This document shows positions 43,385-54,225 of a stretch of 64,000 bases of DNA, piece by piece. This stretch comes from Metellina segmentata. Its lineage: Eukaryota > Arthropoda > Arachnida > Araneae > Tetragnathidae. The translations under genes were made by a program, and so were the position numbers. Where the stretch lies: contig OX375880.1 of NCBI GenBank assembly GCA_947359465.1, forward strand, positions 11,478,120-11,542,119. The letters run 5' to 3'. Position 1 is the stretch's first letter, and every line of letters begins with the position of its first letter. The notes under the pieces are model-generated. The model did not search any database. It was not told the origin of the DNA and was given only the letters and a program-made list of their open reading frames with translations.

Positions 43385-43810
43385 GCTTTACGCTGCGGCA
43401 GATAGACAATTGTTACCACTAAAATTTCGTTTGCACCAGCGGCATGGTATAGATCTGTGTACTTTGGATGCTACCCCCTCTTTTTAGTGACCTCTGGCAG
43501 GGATCATCCTTTACGAGCTGCCAGCGCCTGACCTTCCAGAGGGTTTCTCCTTTTGTTCGGTACCTTACCCTGTCGATCGTGAGGTGTGAACGCTTTGGGG
43601 GAAGGCAGAAGATCGCTCAGGTGATACCTATCTCACGCCAAACGATAAGCCGCACAATGCTATGAAAGGAAAGCGTCTGTCGGAAATGTGCCACTCAAGG
43701 CTCTATCGCTCAAGTTAGGTTATTAGGTAGGGGAGGGGAGGGTTGGACATGCAGGCGAAAGAATCGTTCTGTGAGACGATTGGAAAAATCTAAGCGCCAC
43801 ATCGAAAAGG
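43385..43810 (-). mobile_element. TTAA-flanked MITE (TTTACGCTGC family), copy 1
   Basis: The end GCTTTACGCTGCGGCAGATA is flanked by TTAA at 43381-43384; the other end is worn (AAATCTAAGCGCCAC..AAAAGG) but TTAA follows at 43811-43814. The interior (GAGCTGCCAGCGC, GTGAGGTGTGAACGCTTTGG, CTCAAGTTAGG) matches copies 2 and 3 in inverse. 426 bp, non-coding. Confidence 0.8.
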
Positions 43811-43814
43811 TTAA

Positions 43815-44498
43815 TTAAACCGACCAAAGACAGGTTGCTAAAATACAAAACAACAGCAAAAAAGACTCAACAGGACAGAATCAGAGCAAAAAGCACTAAA
43901 CATAGCTTCACAAGCTGGAACAGATCTATTGAGACCTATTCAGGTTTCTTCCTACCGATTAGAAATCATCCTCAGCAGATAATAACAGGACAATGGAGAT
44001 GGTGGATCCTGTCTATTTTTTCTCGATGCCGCATAACTTACAGATGTCATACGCAATGCTAAAAGTGTAAGACAATCGTGTCCAGTTAGTAGTCATATTA
44101 TAACGCCTTTTAACTAACCATTCACTCAGGAAAGCATTTTTACAACTTTCTGAAGTGTCGGGAAAGCTAGTTTATGGTAAAGCAAAACCTCTCACCCTCC
44201 TGTCAGATCTTCGTCCCCCGAATGCTCATTCTTATGCATTATTCTTACGGTCTTTTCTCCACGAAAGTGACCGTTTGGAGCGATGGATGTCAATAGCCAC
44301 CGACGCAGGGCTCACTGCATTCATGTTTATGGAATCTGCCCCGGAATATATATCAGAAAACTTTTATATTTATAGCAGCTTCCGATTAGGATTGATTTGT
44401 GTGACCGAATTTCCGTTCTGTGACATCAAACGGTTAAATGGAATGGGGAGGAACGTCAAGTGAACGCTTAGTTTATATGGATTGTGTTAGATTGTTAG
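43815..44498. other. Unassigned
   Basis: A 102-codon + frame at 44155-44463 has no motif I recognise. It lies between mobile elements and is not called as a gene. Confidence 0.4.
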
Positions 44499-44499
44499 C

Positions 44500-44572
44500 T
44501 TGGCAGGTAGTTGAATTTACGTTGCAATGAAACATCATAGTGGGCTATTGTGGACGGTCTGGGTTATGGTAA
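44500..44572 (-). repeat. SINE-B 3' end fragment, minus strand
   Basis: TGGCAGGTAGTTGAATTTACG then GGGCTATTGTGGACGGTCTGGG. Confidence 0.65.
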
Positions 44573-44587
44573 TGGTAATGATAATTT

Positions 44588-44904
44588 TAGTTAACGTCGT
44601 ACTAGAACAACACAACGGGCTATTGACGACGGTCCTGGATCAGTCCCTTAAGGGAAAGATCCGAGGATAACACCTCATCATTTTGAGCCACGTTCAGATG
44701 ACGAAGCAACACCTGAGCTGGCACCCCACTCTCCAAACTTCCACACCAACCCAACGTGAGGACTTTCGGCCACGATAGATTTAAGGTACACCAGCCGCCT
44801 CTACACCATACGCTTACAAACATCCCTGCCCGGACCCGGATTCGAATCAGGAACCTTTCCGATCTAGAGGCTAACACCTTAACCACTATACCGGTTGGTC
44901 GGCG
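44588..44904 (-). repeat. SINE-A, full length, minus strand
   Basis: From TTAACGTCGTACTAGAACAA to ATACCGGTTGGTCGGC. Intact box B (GGATTCGAATC on +) and all body blocks. Confidence 0.9.
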
Positions 44905-45088
44905 TGAACGGTCTGGGATCCATCCCGAAAGGAAAGATACGAGGACAATACTTGAGCTCGTATTCCACTCTCCAAGACAACATTTGAGGACACGGCAGAC
45001 TTAACTTGCACCAGCCCCCATGATTGGATCGAGTTTCGAGCTTGCAACCCTCCGGTACTTATTCGTACTCTACCAACCAGGGTACGCC
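44905..45088 (-). repeat. SINE-B, minus strand
   Basis: Body GTGAACGGTCTGGGATCC..TTAACTTGCACCAGCC, then the second head type (ATCGAGTTTCGAGCTTGCAA, CTCTACCAACCAGGGTACGCC). It directly abuts a SINE-A copy. Confidence 0.75.
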
Positions 45089-45224
45089 GTCCATTCTGGA
45101 ACGGAAAGGGTTAAAGTAAACATACGCAAGCACTGAGAAAAGGTGACTATCAAACTACACGATGACTGCCAACTACGAGTTATATAATTATTGGTACTTT
45201 CTAGTTGGTAATGGGTATTTACGA

Positions 45225-45505
45225 AGTAACTCGTAGTTGATACAAAGCAGCTAGTAGTAGTTGTTAGTTAGTAGCTGTTGCAACTAGTTGGTAGTTACGA
45301 ATTAACTCTTAGTTGATATAAAGCAGCTAGTAGTAGTTGGTAGTTCCGAATTAACTCGTAGTTGATATAAAGCAGCTAGTAGTAGTTGTTAGTTACTAGC
45401 TGTTACAACTAGTAGGTAGTTACGAATTAACTCGTAGTTGATATAAAGTAGCTAGTAGTAGTTGTCAGTTACTAGCTGTTGTACTATTTCGTAGTCACAA
45501 TTTTA
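45225..45505. repeat. Minisatellite, 75/50/76-bp units
   Basis: AACTCGTAGTTGATA.AAAGCAGCTAGTAGTAGTTG begins at about 45229, 45304, 45353 and 45429. Alternate units carry or lack the ACTAGCTGTTGCAACTAG block, itself a near palindrome. Confidence 0.85.
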
Positions 45506-45559
45506 AGTTGTAGTGGGTCGTTACAAGTTAACTATTAGTTGGTAGTTCGAGGTAAATGT

Positions 45560-46255
45560 CGTTGTTATTTTTTCAAGGACGCCCACGACGGCTGGATAGC
45601 GGAATATACTATATATGTAAAGGTGTACTATAATTTCTTTCCGCTACTGTAATACCATACAATGATTCATAAAAAAAATGTGACGGAATTGCTCCTAAAT
45701 GATACCTGTTTTCCAAATTACTAGCACAGCTTCCAACCGAACTCTATAGTGCAAACCTTTCTGTACGAGTAAAAAAGTGCTCTGAACTCCAACTCGTGTC
45801 CAAATGAGTGGTTTTAAAGTTTTGATAGCTTTTGGCAAGAACTTTCTCCACTCGCGTGCGGCCTTCGCATGTGCCGAACTTCCCACAGCCTTTTATCTCG
45901 CATTGATTTTTCTCGCACATCTCCAAGAAAAAGGGTTTCTCAAAAGAAGTAAAGAGAAGGACGACGAAACCGCGGTTATGCTTTTCGGAAATACTTTGAC
46001 AATGTTAGACATTCGATTGTAGCAGAGGAAAAGAGCAAGCGAAATCCCTTTTCTTGTCGATTTGCGGAGTCGAAGGAAATGCTTTGCAATTCGTGGATGT
46101 CAGACTGCAGTTAAAACTTCTCCTCTCAAAAGTTATTTTATTTTGTGTAAACGAGAGAGAGATGACTTCAATATAATTCATTCTGTTTGGTTCCCTCATA
46201 AGGGTTAATCTGTGAAGTGAAGATGGGCATCCCAAATCCGGTGTACCTAATTGAT
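45560..46255. other. Unassigned
   Basis: Short frames on both strands without motifs. A few Cys in the minus frame 45744-45926 do not form a recognisable finger. Confidence 0.4.
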
Positions 46256-46257
46256 CA

Positions 46258-46685
46258 GTCCACTCGTTCGTTTTGTCCCGTTTGCTCTTCTACCTTTTTC
46301 TGTTTTCCCTCGTTCGCCGTATCGAGCATCTTGTGTTTGGCGAAACTTTGCCAAATATGGCGCTTGCACCAATGACATACCCGAGGTACCCTAGTGATGT
46401 GTCCCTTTGTTTTTTTCTCCTCTTGTTCTTCTACACTTCTGATGTTTTCCTTCATTCGTCGTATCTAGGATCTCGCATTTGGCACTGCTTGACCAAATAT
46501 GGCGAGGTACACCATTTAGAATACCGTAGTGAAATGACCGAGATACCGTAGCGTTATGTACTCCCTTTCTCTTTAACCCCGCTTGCTTTTCTACCTTTTG
46601 CTATTTTTCCTCATTCGTTGTATCCAGTATCTTGCGTTTGGTACAGCTTGGTCAAATATGGCGCACGTACCAGTCACAATACCGT
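46258..46685. repeat. Tandem array of ~150-160-bp units, left part
   Basis: Three units, each with TTTCT.CCTCATTCGTTGTAT, TTGCGTTTGGTACAGCTTGG, TCAAATATGGCGC and CCGTAGTG.TATGACCGAG. The array resumes at 48808 after the LINE. The GTTTGG.ACAGC..GCAAATATGG segment resembles the SINE-C tail. Confidence 0.85.
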
Positions 46686-46925
46686 TGGCTGACAATCTGG
46701 CAGGCAGTGGAATCTACATTGAAACCCCTCGGGACAAATACTACGTTAAACAACGTAACCCAGACTTCTGCTCTATTTTCTGGAGCGAACTTCTGGCAAT
46801 CGATGTGAGGCTAGAGACCATCATGAGTGAAAGCAACTTTGACGACATCTGGATTCTGACCGCACCTCAATGCTACATCTCAAAAACTGGACTTACATAG
46901 GGGATAAAACAAGTTTAACCATCTT

Positions 46926-47639
46926 GGACTTGGACACCGCAGGTGTCCCCCTTACCTCCCGTCCAATAGGACAGGTAAAAGTGGTTTGTGATGGACACGC
47001 TGCGGAAAGAGCGGTTTGAGCCCACCGTAACAGAATGTGGCAGCTTTAGGCGAACCCTTGGCTGTGCGCTTCTGCTCTAGCAGCAACTGCGCAGCTGGTT
47101 TCTGACTTATATGGTTTACTGCAGTTTGATAGTTAAATTGAGCTTTAGTCAGTTGTGATGAGGAGTGATGCCACCTATTGCCGAACGCTGGCAGGTGTAA
47201 TTACCATTTATCTATGTTCATTGTAGGAGCTCCTCTTGAGGGGGTACATTATACATACAGGGGTTAAACAAAGTAAACATGAGAATAGAAAAAATAATTT
47301 GAGGGGGCCTATTGTATAAATATTAACGATGTAAGTGCTATCAGCACTGGTAAGATTTGAGCAAAGGTGGAAGTTTAATGTTTTTAGTTGCGGAGTGATA
47401 GCATTTGCCATGTGGCACTATTGTTTGATTATGTCGATATTCTCTGTTAGGTACTTCATGATTTGCACTATCTTTGCTTGAGCCTTGCTGTTGTTTGCTG
47501 TGGTTTTGGCCCACTCCCTGAAGTGTTCAGTTGTTGGTTGTAGCAGGTGGTTTTGGCTGTAAGTGGGCATTCAAACACGTAATGGTTTGGAGTCCCCTCC
47601 TGCCCACAAATGCAGTTGCCTGTGGCTGTTATGCGGAAT
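46926..47639. mobile_element. Unclassified insertion inside the LINE RNase H
   Basis: CCATCTT occurs at 46919-46925 and again at 47640-47646, where the RNase H reading resumes. No terminal inverted repeat or coding region was recognised, so its class is open. Confidence 0.45.
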
Positions 47640-47922
47640 CCATCTTACAAAAATTGAAGACCATCTCCCCTCAACATGATGTTCATTTTCAGTGGATCCC
47701 CTCGCACGTTAATATTCCTGGAAATGAACTGGCCGACAATCTGGCAAAGGAGGGCTCGAGTCATCCCGTCCCCTCCTCATTGGAGAACACTTTTTTAGAA
47801 CTATTTTCACAGAAAAAGGCCCAAATCAAACCTTAGTGGCTGACGCCTCCCCTTCATCACTGGTACAAAGAAATAAAGCCAGGACTCTCGCTGTCGCTTC
47901 CTTGCGACAGGCTGTCCCGTAC

Positions 47923-48560
47923 GCGATATTCCAAATTGACTAACTCCCGGGCACTCGCGTCGCCAAGGATTTCGCAACTACGCCAATCCCTGATGCCAAC
48001 CTCGCGCTTTCTCGCGTTTCATGAGATTATTCGTGAACCGCAGTGATCGCGCGCTGTTTGTTTACGGTGAATTTAATGTTTTGCTATAACATTTTGTTTG
48101 CACTCATTTTTGTGCGACACCACTTCGCGAAATCAATTTCAAAATAAAACTCACCTGTTCAAATTCTTGCGACGAAGTCACTCTATCCAACACGTGTTGG
48201 TTAGTGAGCTGAAGCTTTCCAAAATTCTATTTCCTCCTCAGTTTGGATTGCACATCAAAAAAGATTTTTTTCGTCAGTGCAACTATCCCCGTCTAATGTA
48301 AGAAAGAATTCCATCTTCAACTCGCCTAAATATTTGTCTTTAAACGTGTCTATCTTCCATGATAATTGATAATCAAGCCTCTGGATAATAAACAAACAAA
48401 CAATAGTTCGCGGTACGAGACGGGCGCGTTAACATGAGGACGTGGGTTGCCAATTTAGGGGGGAGGGATTACCGCAGAACGACAGACAGCTTAAAAATTC
48501 GACTGGTTTGGCAAGCTTGGCGACGCGAGTGCCCGGGAGTTAGTCAATGTGGAATATCGC
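47923..48560. mobile_element. Mutator-like (MULE) MITE: 45-bp TIRs, perfect 9-bp target duplication
   Basis: GCGATATTCCAAATTGACTA on the left pairs with TAGTCAATGTGGAATATCGC on the right; the arms are 47923-47967 and 48516-48560 with one mismatch. GTCCCGTAC is repeated exactly at 47914-47922 and 48561-48569. Removing the element and one copy of the duplication restores the LINE reading frame. 638 bp, no transposase. Confidence 0.9.
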
Positions 48561-48807
48561 GTCCCGTACTTGCCTCACTCGACTTGCTAGTGGCCATAAA
48601 AAATGCCTTACTTATTCTGAGGGCAACAAGATCTACTCGCTTTGCCCTAGATGCCAGAGACATCAAACATCGCCTGAACACATTTTTGACTGCCTGGGAC
48701 TCGTCTGGGAGGAGATTCATTCTTCTCCTCTCTTAGTCTTGGATTTCATTAAAGTCAACGGATTCCTTGTTTCCAGATTGGAGATTATTAACAACAACAA
48801 CAACACA

Positions 48808-49110
48808 ATACCTTAGGGATATGACCGAGTTACCGTAACTATATGTTCTCGCTTTCTCTTTAACCCCTCTTGTCTTTCTACCTTTTGCTATTTTTCCTCA
48901 TTCGTTGTATACAATATCTTGCGTTTGGTACAGCTTGGTCACATATGGCGCTTGTACCAGTCACAATATCGTAGTGGTATGACCGAGTTACCGTAACTAT
49001 ATGTTCTCGCTTTCTCTTTAACCCCTCTTGCCTTTCTACCTTTTTCTATTTTTCCTCATTCGTTGTATCCAGTATCCTGCGTTTGGTACAGCTTGGTCAA
49101 ATATAACCAT
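48808..49110. repeat. Tandem array, right part (158-bp period)
   Basis: GACCGAGTTACCGTAACTAT starts at 48823 and 48981, period 158 bp, with the same CTCATTCGTTGTAT and CAGCTTGGTCA.ATATGGCGC blocks as at 46258-46685. Confidence 0.9.
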
Positions 49111-49226
49111 TCTCTCCATTAATATTTAGCCAACCATAACTGTTTGGATAAAAATAATTCAAAATGTACCTTAACAAATATTCCGGTAAAATGACTAACT
49201 TATCACATGTAGTACTTTTCCTTCAA

Positions 49227-49678
49227 CCTTTACGCTGCGGCGCTTAGATTTTTTTCAATCGTCTCACAGATCGGCTCTTTTGCCTGCATGTCCGACCCTT
49301 ATCTAATTACCTAACTTGAGCGATAGAGCCTTGCGTGGTATTTACGACTGACGCTTTCCTTTCATAATATTGTGTGGTGTATAGTAAGGGCGTTTGGCGT
49401 GACACAGTTTTTTATTCGTTTGGCGTTAGATGGATATCACCGGAACGACCTTTTGCCTTTCCCCCAAAGCGTTCACACCTCGCGGTAGAAAGGGTAGGGT
49501 ACCACTGAACAAAAGGAGGTACCCACTAGAAGATCAGTCGCTGACAGCTCGTAAATGGTGGTCGATGCCAGCGGTCACTTAAAAGGAGATAACATCCATA
49601 GTACACAGATCTATACAATGCCGCTGGAGTAAATGAAATTTCAGTGGTAACAATTGTCTATCTGCTGCAGCGTAAAGG
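49227..49678 (+). mobile_element. TTAA-flanked MITE (TTTACGCTGC family), copy 2
   Basis: The ends CCTTTACGCTGCGGCGCTTA and CTGCTGCAGCGTAAAGG are inverted. TCAA (49223-49226) and TTAA (49679-49682) flank it. The interior matches copies 1 and 3. Confidence 0.85.
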
Positions 49679-49796
49679 TTAAAGTAATGACTGCACAAGA
49701 TACCGGTTGTACAATGTCCAAAATTGAAAGTGTAGATTTTTATTACGAGTGTTTCCAGCTTGACAGCCTAATGGCGCTCTCGGCTTAGGAAATCGA

Positions 49797-50060
49797 GGAT
49801 AACTATCTGAGTCTGACTAGTCTCTGTCACATATAACAAAGAGTATGGTAGACAGCACAACATAATTCGACATATCAAATCGATCATGTTATTGTCCTGA
49901 TATATTTCACTCAAAGATTGGGGATATTATTATCCGAGTATGAGTAGTTTGTGTCATCGACTACAAAGAAGTGTTGGACATCCAGAACAAAATAATCGTT
50001 GAATATCGAACCAAACATATCCAGTTATTGTCCTGAAATATTTTACTCAAGCAACTGGAC
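49797..50060. repeat. Degenerate two-unit tandem repeat, ~127 bp
   Basis: GGAT...CTGAGTCTGACTAGTCTCTG..TTATTGTCCTGATATATTTC and GGAT...CCGAGTATGAGTAGTTTGTG..TTATTGTCCTGAAATATTTT are diverged copies starting at 49797 and 49922. Confidence 0.7.
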
Positions 50061-50064
50061 AGCA

Positions 50065-51790
50065 AATATTTTATTTTTTGAATTATGAACCTTATTTAAA
50101 AAGCGAAAGAGGTTCCCTGCAGATGACTAACAACAAAAAGGAAAAATTTGGGTATGATAACAGAGATTTAAATTTTTCTGAGAAATTTGAATTGAAAAAA
50201 TATTTACTTTTAAATTCAAAATATATATTAATGTACTAATATATATATATATATATATTAACATTTATTTTTCAATGGAATAAATTCTTTATTTTTTTTT
50301 CTGTTCTTTCATGCATTTCCAAATTTATCGAAAAAACTGGATTTGTAAATTTTTTTTATTCATATTTTCTAAAAAATCAACGTGCAGTACAGAATTTCTG
50401 ACGAAAAAAATACCACAATAATCGTTGCCCTGTGCAAAATACAGTGTATATTAAGATGGATGACTTATCAAAATTGCCGTGCAAAGTGTGGAGAATAAGT
50501 TAAGGAATTTCAGATTCGAATATAGAAAAGCAAAAAGCTTCATATGAAAACTACAAGTCGAAAAGAAAATGCTCTATCTACGGATAGAATCACGAAGCTA
50601 GCTAGAGCTCTCTCTTTCTGATATACTTTAATTAAGATATGAAACAATTAAATTGCCGAAATAAAGGAAACGCAAATTGTCCCGGTAATACTGGGAAACA
50701 GAAAGTTGAAATGAAGGAACCCAAAAATTACGGGAGTTGAAGCGAAACTTTAATATGGAAAAAATAATGAATATAAGACCCTGAAAAAGATGACAGAAGC
50801 ATAAAATTAAGATTAAAAACGAATAAAATGGGACAGAAGCGAATGGTTTTATAAAAATAGGAGGTAAAACTTTTGAGCCCAACCTGATTCAAAAGCGTTA
50901 GTCATCCTATAGTTGGAATTTTGAATCACAAATCCGGATTCAAAAAAATCCAACTGAAAAACGAACTGCACACGCCGAAAATTCGAGAGAAACATTATAT
51001 CCTAACGGGAATCTAAAAAAAAAAAGGTTCATGATTGAAAAGTTCCATTCACATACCATTTTCTTGAACTGGAAGTATTTCGATTAGAATTATTTTTAAG
51101 GGGTACCGGTCAGCCCATTGGAGTCCATGTCAAACTGCGAAAATTCGGTAACACTTTTCTCAGGATCTACTCAATCAAAAATTCTAAACTAAATACTCCT
51201 TATTATGAGTACATTTAATAACATTTTAACAGAATTTTTTTTTTTTGCTTTACGAAAAAGTCAGAGAAAAATATAATTTTTTAAGTGTTTAAAAAATTAA
51301 ACATTTTTTTCAGTTAAAAAGTTTTTAGAAAAAAATGTTGCAGGTAGATTTTATTCCCTGTGTTAAAATTTGTGAATGTACTTAGAACATATGTGTAAAA
51401 AGTTTCAAAGGTTTATATCTCAAGTAAATTTTTAGACAATTGTTCCCTAAGTAAAAATTAAGGATTCTTAAGAATGAGCGTTTGAGTTGACTATTTGATT
51501 ACCGCTAACAGGAGTGGGTTACGCGCGTTAAAATATTAAATAAAAATACTAATACTCGGAATTCTGCATGTAATACACCATTTTATTCAAAATTGTTCAA
51601 ATAATAAAAAAAAATGCAAAAATCTCCAAATCAACATTTTAGCGAATTTTGATCGGGCGGGACCCATTTAGTAGATCCGGGAGAAAATCCTTAAAATGTA
51701 CAAAATGCAAAATTCTAAACTGCCAAGAGGGCCTTTTAGACTCGACTCTTTCAATAGAATATTTATATTCTATATCTATTTCTATTCTCG
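50065..51790. other. AT-rich, nothing recognised
   Basis: A short (TA)n lies at 50239-50257. 51098-51500 begins GGGGTACCGGTCAGCCC and has a texture like 57.57-58.1 kb (which has AAGGGACCGG), perhaps ends of one old element family. No frame with motifs. Confidence 0.4.
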
Positions 51791-51792
51791 TA

Positions 51793-51966
51793 GGACGACG
51801 GTCCGTGATCAATTCCAACGGTAAAGTTCCGAGGACAACACAACGTAATTTTTAACCATGGTCAGATGACGAGGTAACGCCTGAACTCGCAACCCGCACT
51901 CCAAACTTACACACCTTGCCAACGTGAGGATATTTCCGGCCACAACAAATTTAACGTGCACCAGCA
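51793..51966 (-). repeat. SINE-A/B body, minus strand
   Basis: GACGACGGTCCGTGATCAAT, ACCATGGTCAGATGACGAGG and TTAACGTGCACCAGC blocks. The head is missing. Confidence 0.75.
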
Positions 51967-52175
51967 CTTTATACTCACTATTATTTCCATGAGGATTTCG
52001 AATATAAAGATTTTTAATATTTCGTATCTCGTTTCGCTCGTACCATCACACACAAGCAATCAAAACAATACGAAACTAGGTTTACTCGTGACGTCACAAC
52101 CAATCAAAACTTTAATAGACATGGAAACACAGTAGAATCTAGGATTTAATGTAATAAGATTGCTATCTTGTGACT

Positions 52176-52433
52176 CTTTCGGTCTGGTGGTTAAAGAGTT
52201 AGACTCTTGATTGGAAGGTATCTGGTTCGAATCCGCTTCGGTGCATGTATATTTGTAAGCACATGGTGTAGAGGTGGCTGGAGTACCTTAAATATGTCGT
52301 GGCCAAAAGTTCTAACGTTGGGTTGGTGTGGGTGTTTGCAGAGTGGAGTGCCAGCTCAGATGTTGCCTCGTCATCTGACCGTGATTCAAAAGTACGTGGT
52401 GTTGATAACTAATGCTAACTAAAGTTCAATTAA
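52176..52433 (+). repeat. SINE-A, internally shortened 3' end
   Basis: Head GGTCTGGTGGTTAAAGAGTT with box B GGTTCGAATCC. Body through GTACGTGGTGTTG, then directly AATGCTAACTAAAG, so most of the usual 3' segment is deleted. Confidence 0.8.
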
Positions 52434-52764
52434 GGTAAATCTGTCAAGTACTCTCAGGTCAAAATGTTGTCACAGAGAGCGATTTTGTCGAAAATATTGC
52501 AACCGACCCCGGTCTCCTAAATTATTTTTGTGAAATTATGATTTGATAGATTCCGTAAATATAATTAAAATTCACGAGAAATACGAGTCCTTCCTTAATA
52601 TGATTCCGATTTTGTTGTTCTTGAAAACAGTATCTTCCTTTACTATTGTAAAAATGAAGTAAACCAACAAAAAGAACTTATAATAAAATACAATTTTTGG
52701 TAATACAATATATAAAACTAAAGAAATATGAAAAAATAATTTCTTTATCATAATGGTAAGGGTC

Positions 52765-53092
52765 GACCAACCGGTCTGGTGGTTAAGGTGTTAACCTCTA
52801 AATCGGAAAGTTTCTGGTTCGAATCCGGGTCAGCTCATGGATGTTTGTAAGCGTATGGTGTAGAGGCGGCTGGTGCACCTTAAATCTGTCTTGGCCGAAA
52901 GTCCTCTCGTTGGGTTGGTGTGGAAGTTTGGAGAGTGGGGTGCCATCTAATGTGTTGCCTTGTAATCTGACCGTGATTCAAAAGTACGTGGTGTTGTCGT
53001 CGGATCTTTCCCTTAGGGGATTGAACCCTTGACCGTTGTTAGTAGCCCGTTGTGTTGCTCTAGTCCGACGTTAATTAAAATTACCTGACCTT
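52765..53092 (+). repeat. SINE-A, full length
   Basis: GACCAACCGGTCTGGTGGTT, box B GGTTCGAATCC, all body blocks and the end CCCGTTGTGTTGCTCTAGTC..GTTAATTAAAATTACC. It is followed within 20 bp by (TA)n. Confidence 0.9.
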
Positions 53093-53102
53093 ACTTTTAT
53101 TT

Positions 53103-53108
<6 letters not shown>

Positions 53109-53140
<32 letters not shown>
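53109..53140. repeat. (TA)n microsatellite
   Basis: About 15 TA units directly after a SINE-A end. Confidence 0.95.
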
Positions 53141-53143
<3 letters not shown>

Positions 53144-53320
53144 ACATAAAAAATAATACACAAAATAATACTAACAAAAAACATACAAAATAATAACAAA
53201 AAAAAACAGCCGGGGTGCTTTAAACAGAAACCGAAACTCGAAACTACACATGCAAGCGCGCTGAATATGCAGAAATAGCATGGTAGGCAATATAATTTGA
53301 AGAACAGGAATTTAAACAAA

Positions 53321-53374
53321 AGTCTTTACAAAATGATAAAAAATGTTGGTGGATGAATGCGTCATCAGGGAGGA
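53321..53374 (+). repeat. Terminal segment of the 22.2-23.1 kb retroelement
   Basis: AAAATGATAAAAAATGTTGG then TGGATGAATGCGTCATCAGGGAGGA matches the inverted-repeat ends at 22247 and 23133, and again leads straight into (TA)n at 53376-53395. Confidence 0.75.
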
Positions 53375-53412
53375 TTATATATATATATATATATACACAT
53401 ACACACATTTAA

Positions 53413-54225
53413 ACAGACTAGTCACGTGACACGCTCACGTGATGTGATATATATATATATCTTACGTGAGCGTGTCGCGTGACTAGTCTGTGGAAATGGT
53501 TGCGTCTACAGTGGAGGAGGCGTTTTGTGTTCTTGAATTGAGCAAAACGGAATCTGTCACCGTTGTGCAACGGCAATTTTGATCACGATTTGGAAAAGAA
53601 CCTCCAACCAGAAAATTCATTTACGATTGGTATAAAAAATTTTAAACTGCGGGCTGTTTGTGCAAAGTTCCAAAGCCAGGACGACCGAGTATATCGGAAG
53701 ATGTCGTCAAAAACTTTATTTATCCAATTAGATAATAAAGTCGAAAAACTTTATTCTCCAATTGGATGGTGTACCACCATACTGGTCAAGTGACATGCGA
53801 AATTACCTCTACTAACATATTCACCGGTGGATTGGAAGAAGCGCCGACTACAACATACCACTAACCCAACGGCCACCCAGATGCCCTGACTTAACACTAT
53901 GTGACTTTATTCTTTGGGACTACGTAAAGGATAACGTATTTAACCCTCCTCTTCCTGTTGATCTAGCGGAGTTGAAACAGCAAATCGCATCCACTATCAC
54001 TGCACTTGTTTCAGATACCCTAACACACGACTGGTCGGAAATGGGTTACTGGTTCGATATGTGTAGTGTGACTAAGGGTGCACACATAGAACATCTGTGA
54101 CTGTCTCTAAAAAAAACCTTGAAACATTCACCTACACTTCTGTTACAGGTAACATAAAATATCTTTCACTGCCACTGTTATATAGTGCGTTGAAACTATA
54201 CTTACTTATGAATCACCCTGTATAA
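53413..54225 (+). mobile_element. Internally deleted mariner-type element (DUF4817 group)
   Basis: It starts with a palindrome (CAGACTAGTCACGTGACACG at 53414, inverse copy at 53466-53493). The transposase N-terminus (53498-53710) and C-terminus (53760-54100) follow, with the middle lost. The region ends with ATCACCCTGTATAA, a terminus common in this group. The exact left end and the target duplication are uncertain. Confidence 0.65.
53498..54100 (+). pseudogene. Transposase of DUF4817/mariner type, N and C ends only
   Basis: The first part reads MVASTVEEAFCVLELSKTES then VQRQF, a stop, RFGKEPPTRKFIYDWYKK and, after a shift, the helix-turn-helix end. The second part has DGVPPYWSSDMRNYL (catalytic Asp of the QDGAPPHW motif), RPPRCPDLTLCDFILWDYVK and DNVFNPPLPVDLAELKQQI, and ends KGAHIEHL. 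CPDLTLCDF holds the third catalytic Asp. The first catalytic Asp region is deleted and stops interrupt the frame, so it is dead. Confidence 0.8.

Larger units (their letters stand above)
46686..48806 (+). pseudogene. 5'-truncated LINE (RNase H and C-terminus) inserted in the tandem array
   Basis: It starts with AGSGIYIETPRDKYY of an RNase H domain. The pieces RNPDFCSIFWSELLAID (catalytic Glu), WILTAPQ (catalytic Asp lost), HFQWIPSHVNIPGNELADNL (last Asp kept) and TRLASGHKKCLTYSEGNK then CPRCQRHQTSPEHIFDCLG follow in order at 46686-46925, 47640-47922 and 48570-48790. It ends in (AAC)n at 48790-48806. CACAATACC occurs just before (about 46677) and just after (48804), a plausible target duplication. 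Two insertions split it: about 715 bp at 46926-47639 and a TIR element at 47923-48560. Confidence 0.8.

Noticed and set aside
44155..44463. 102-codon frame
   Set aside because: Protein-like in places but without any recognised motif, flanked by SINEs and a MITE; not enough to call a gene.
45225..45505. Array of similar short units, considered as CRISPR
   Set aside because: Eukaryotic context, units without unique spacers; a minisatellite.
9107..53092. tRNA-like A and B boxes at many sites
   Set aside because: They recur with the same downstream body and without a cloverleaf that closes, so they are SINE heads and not tRNA genes.
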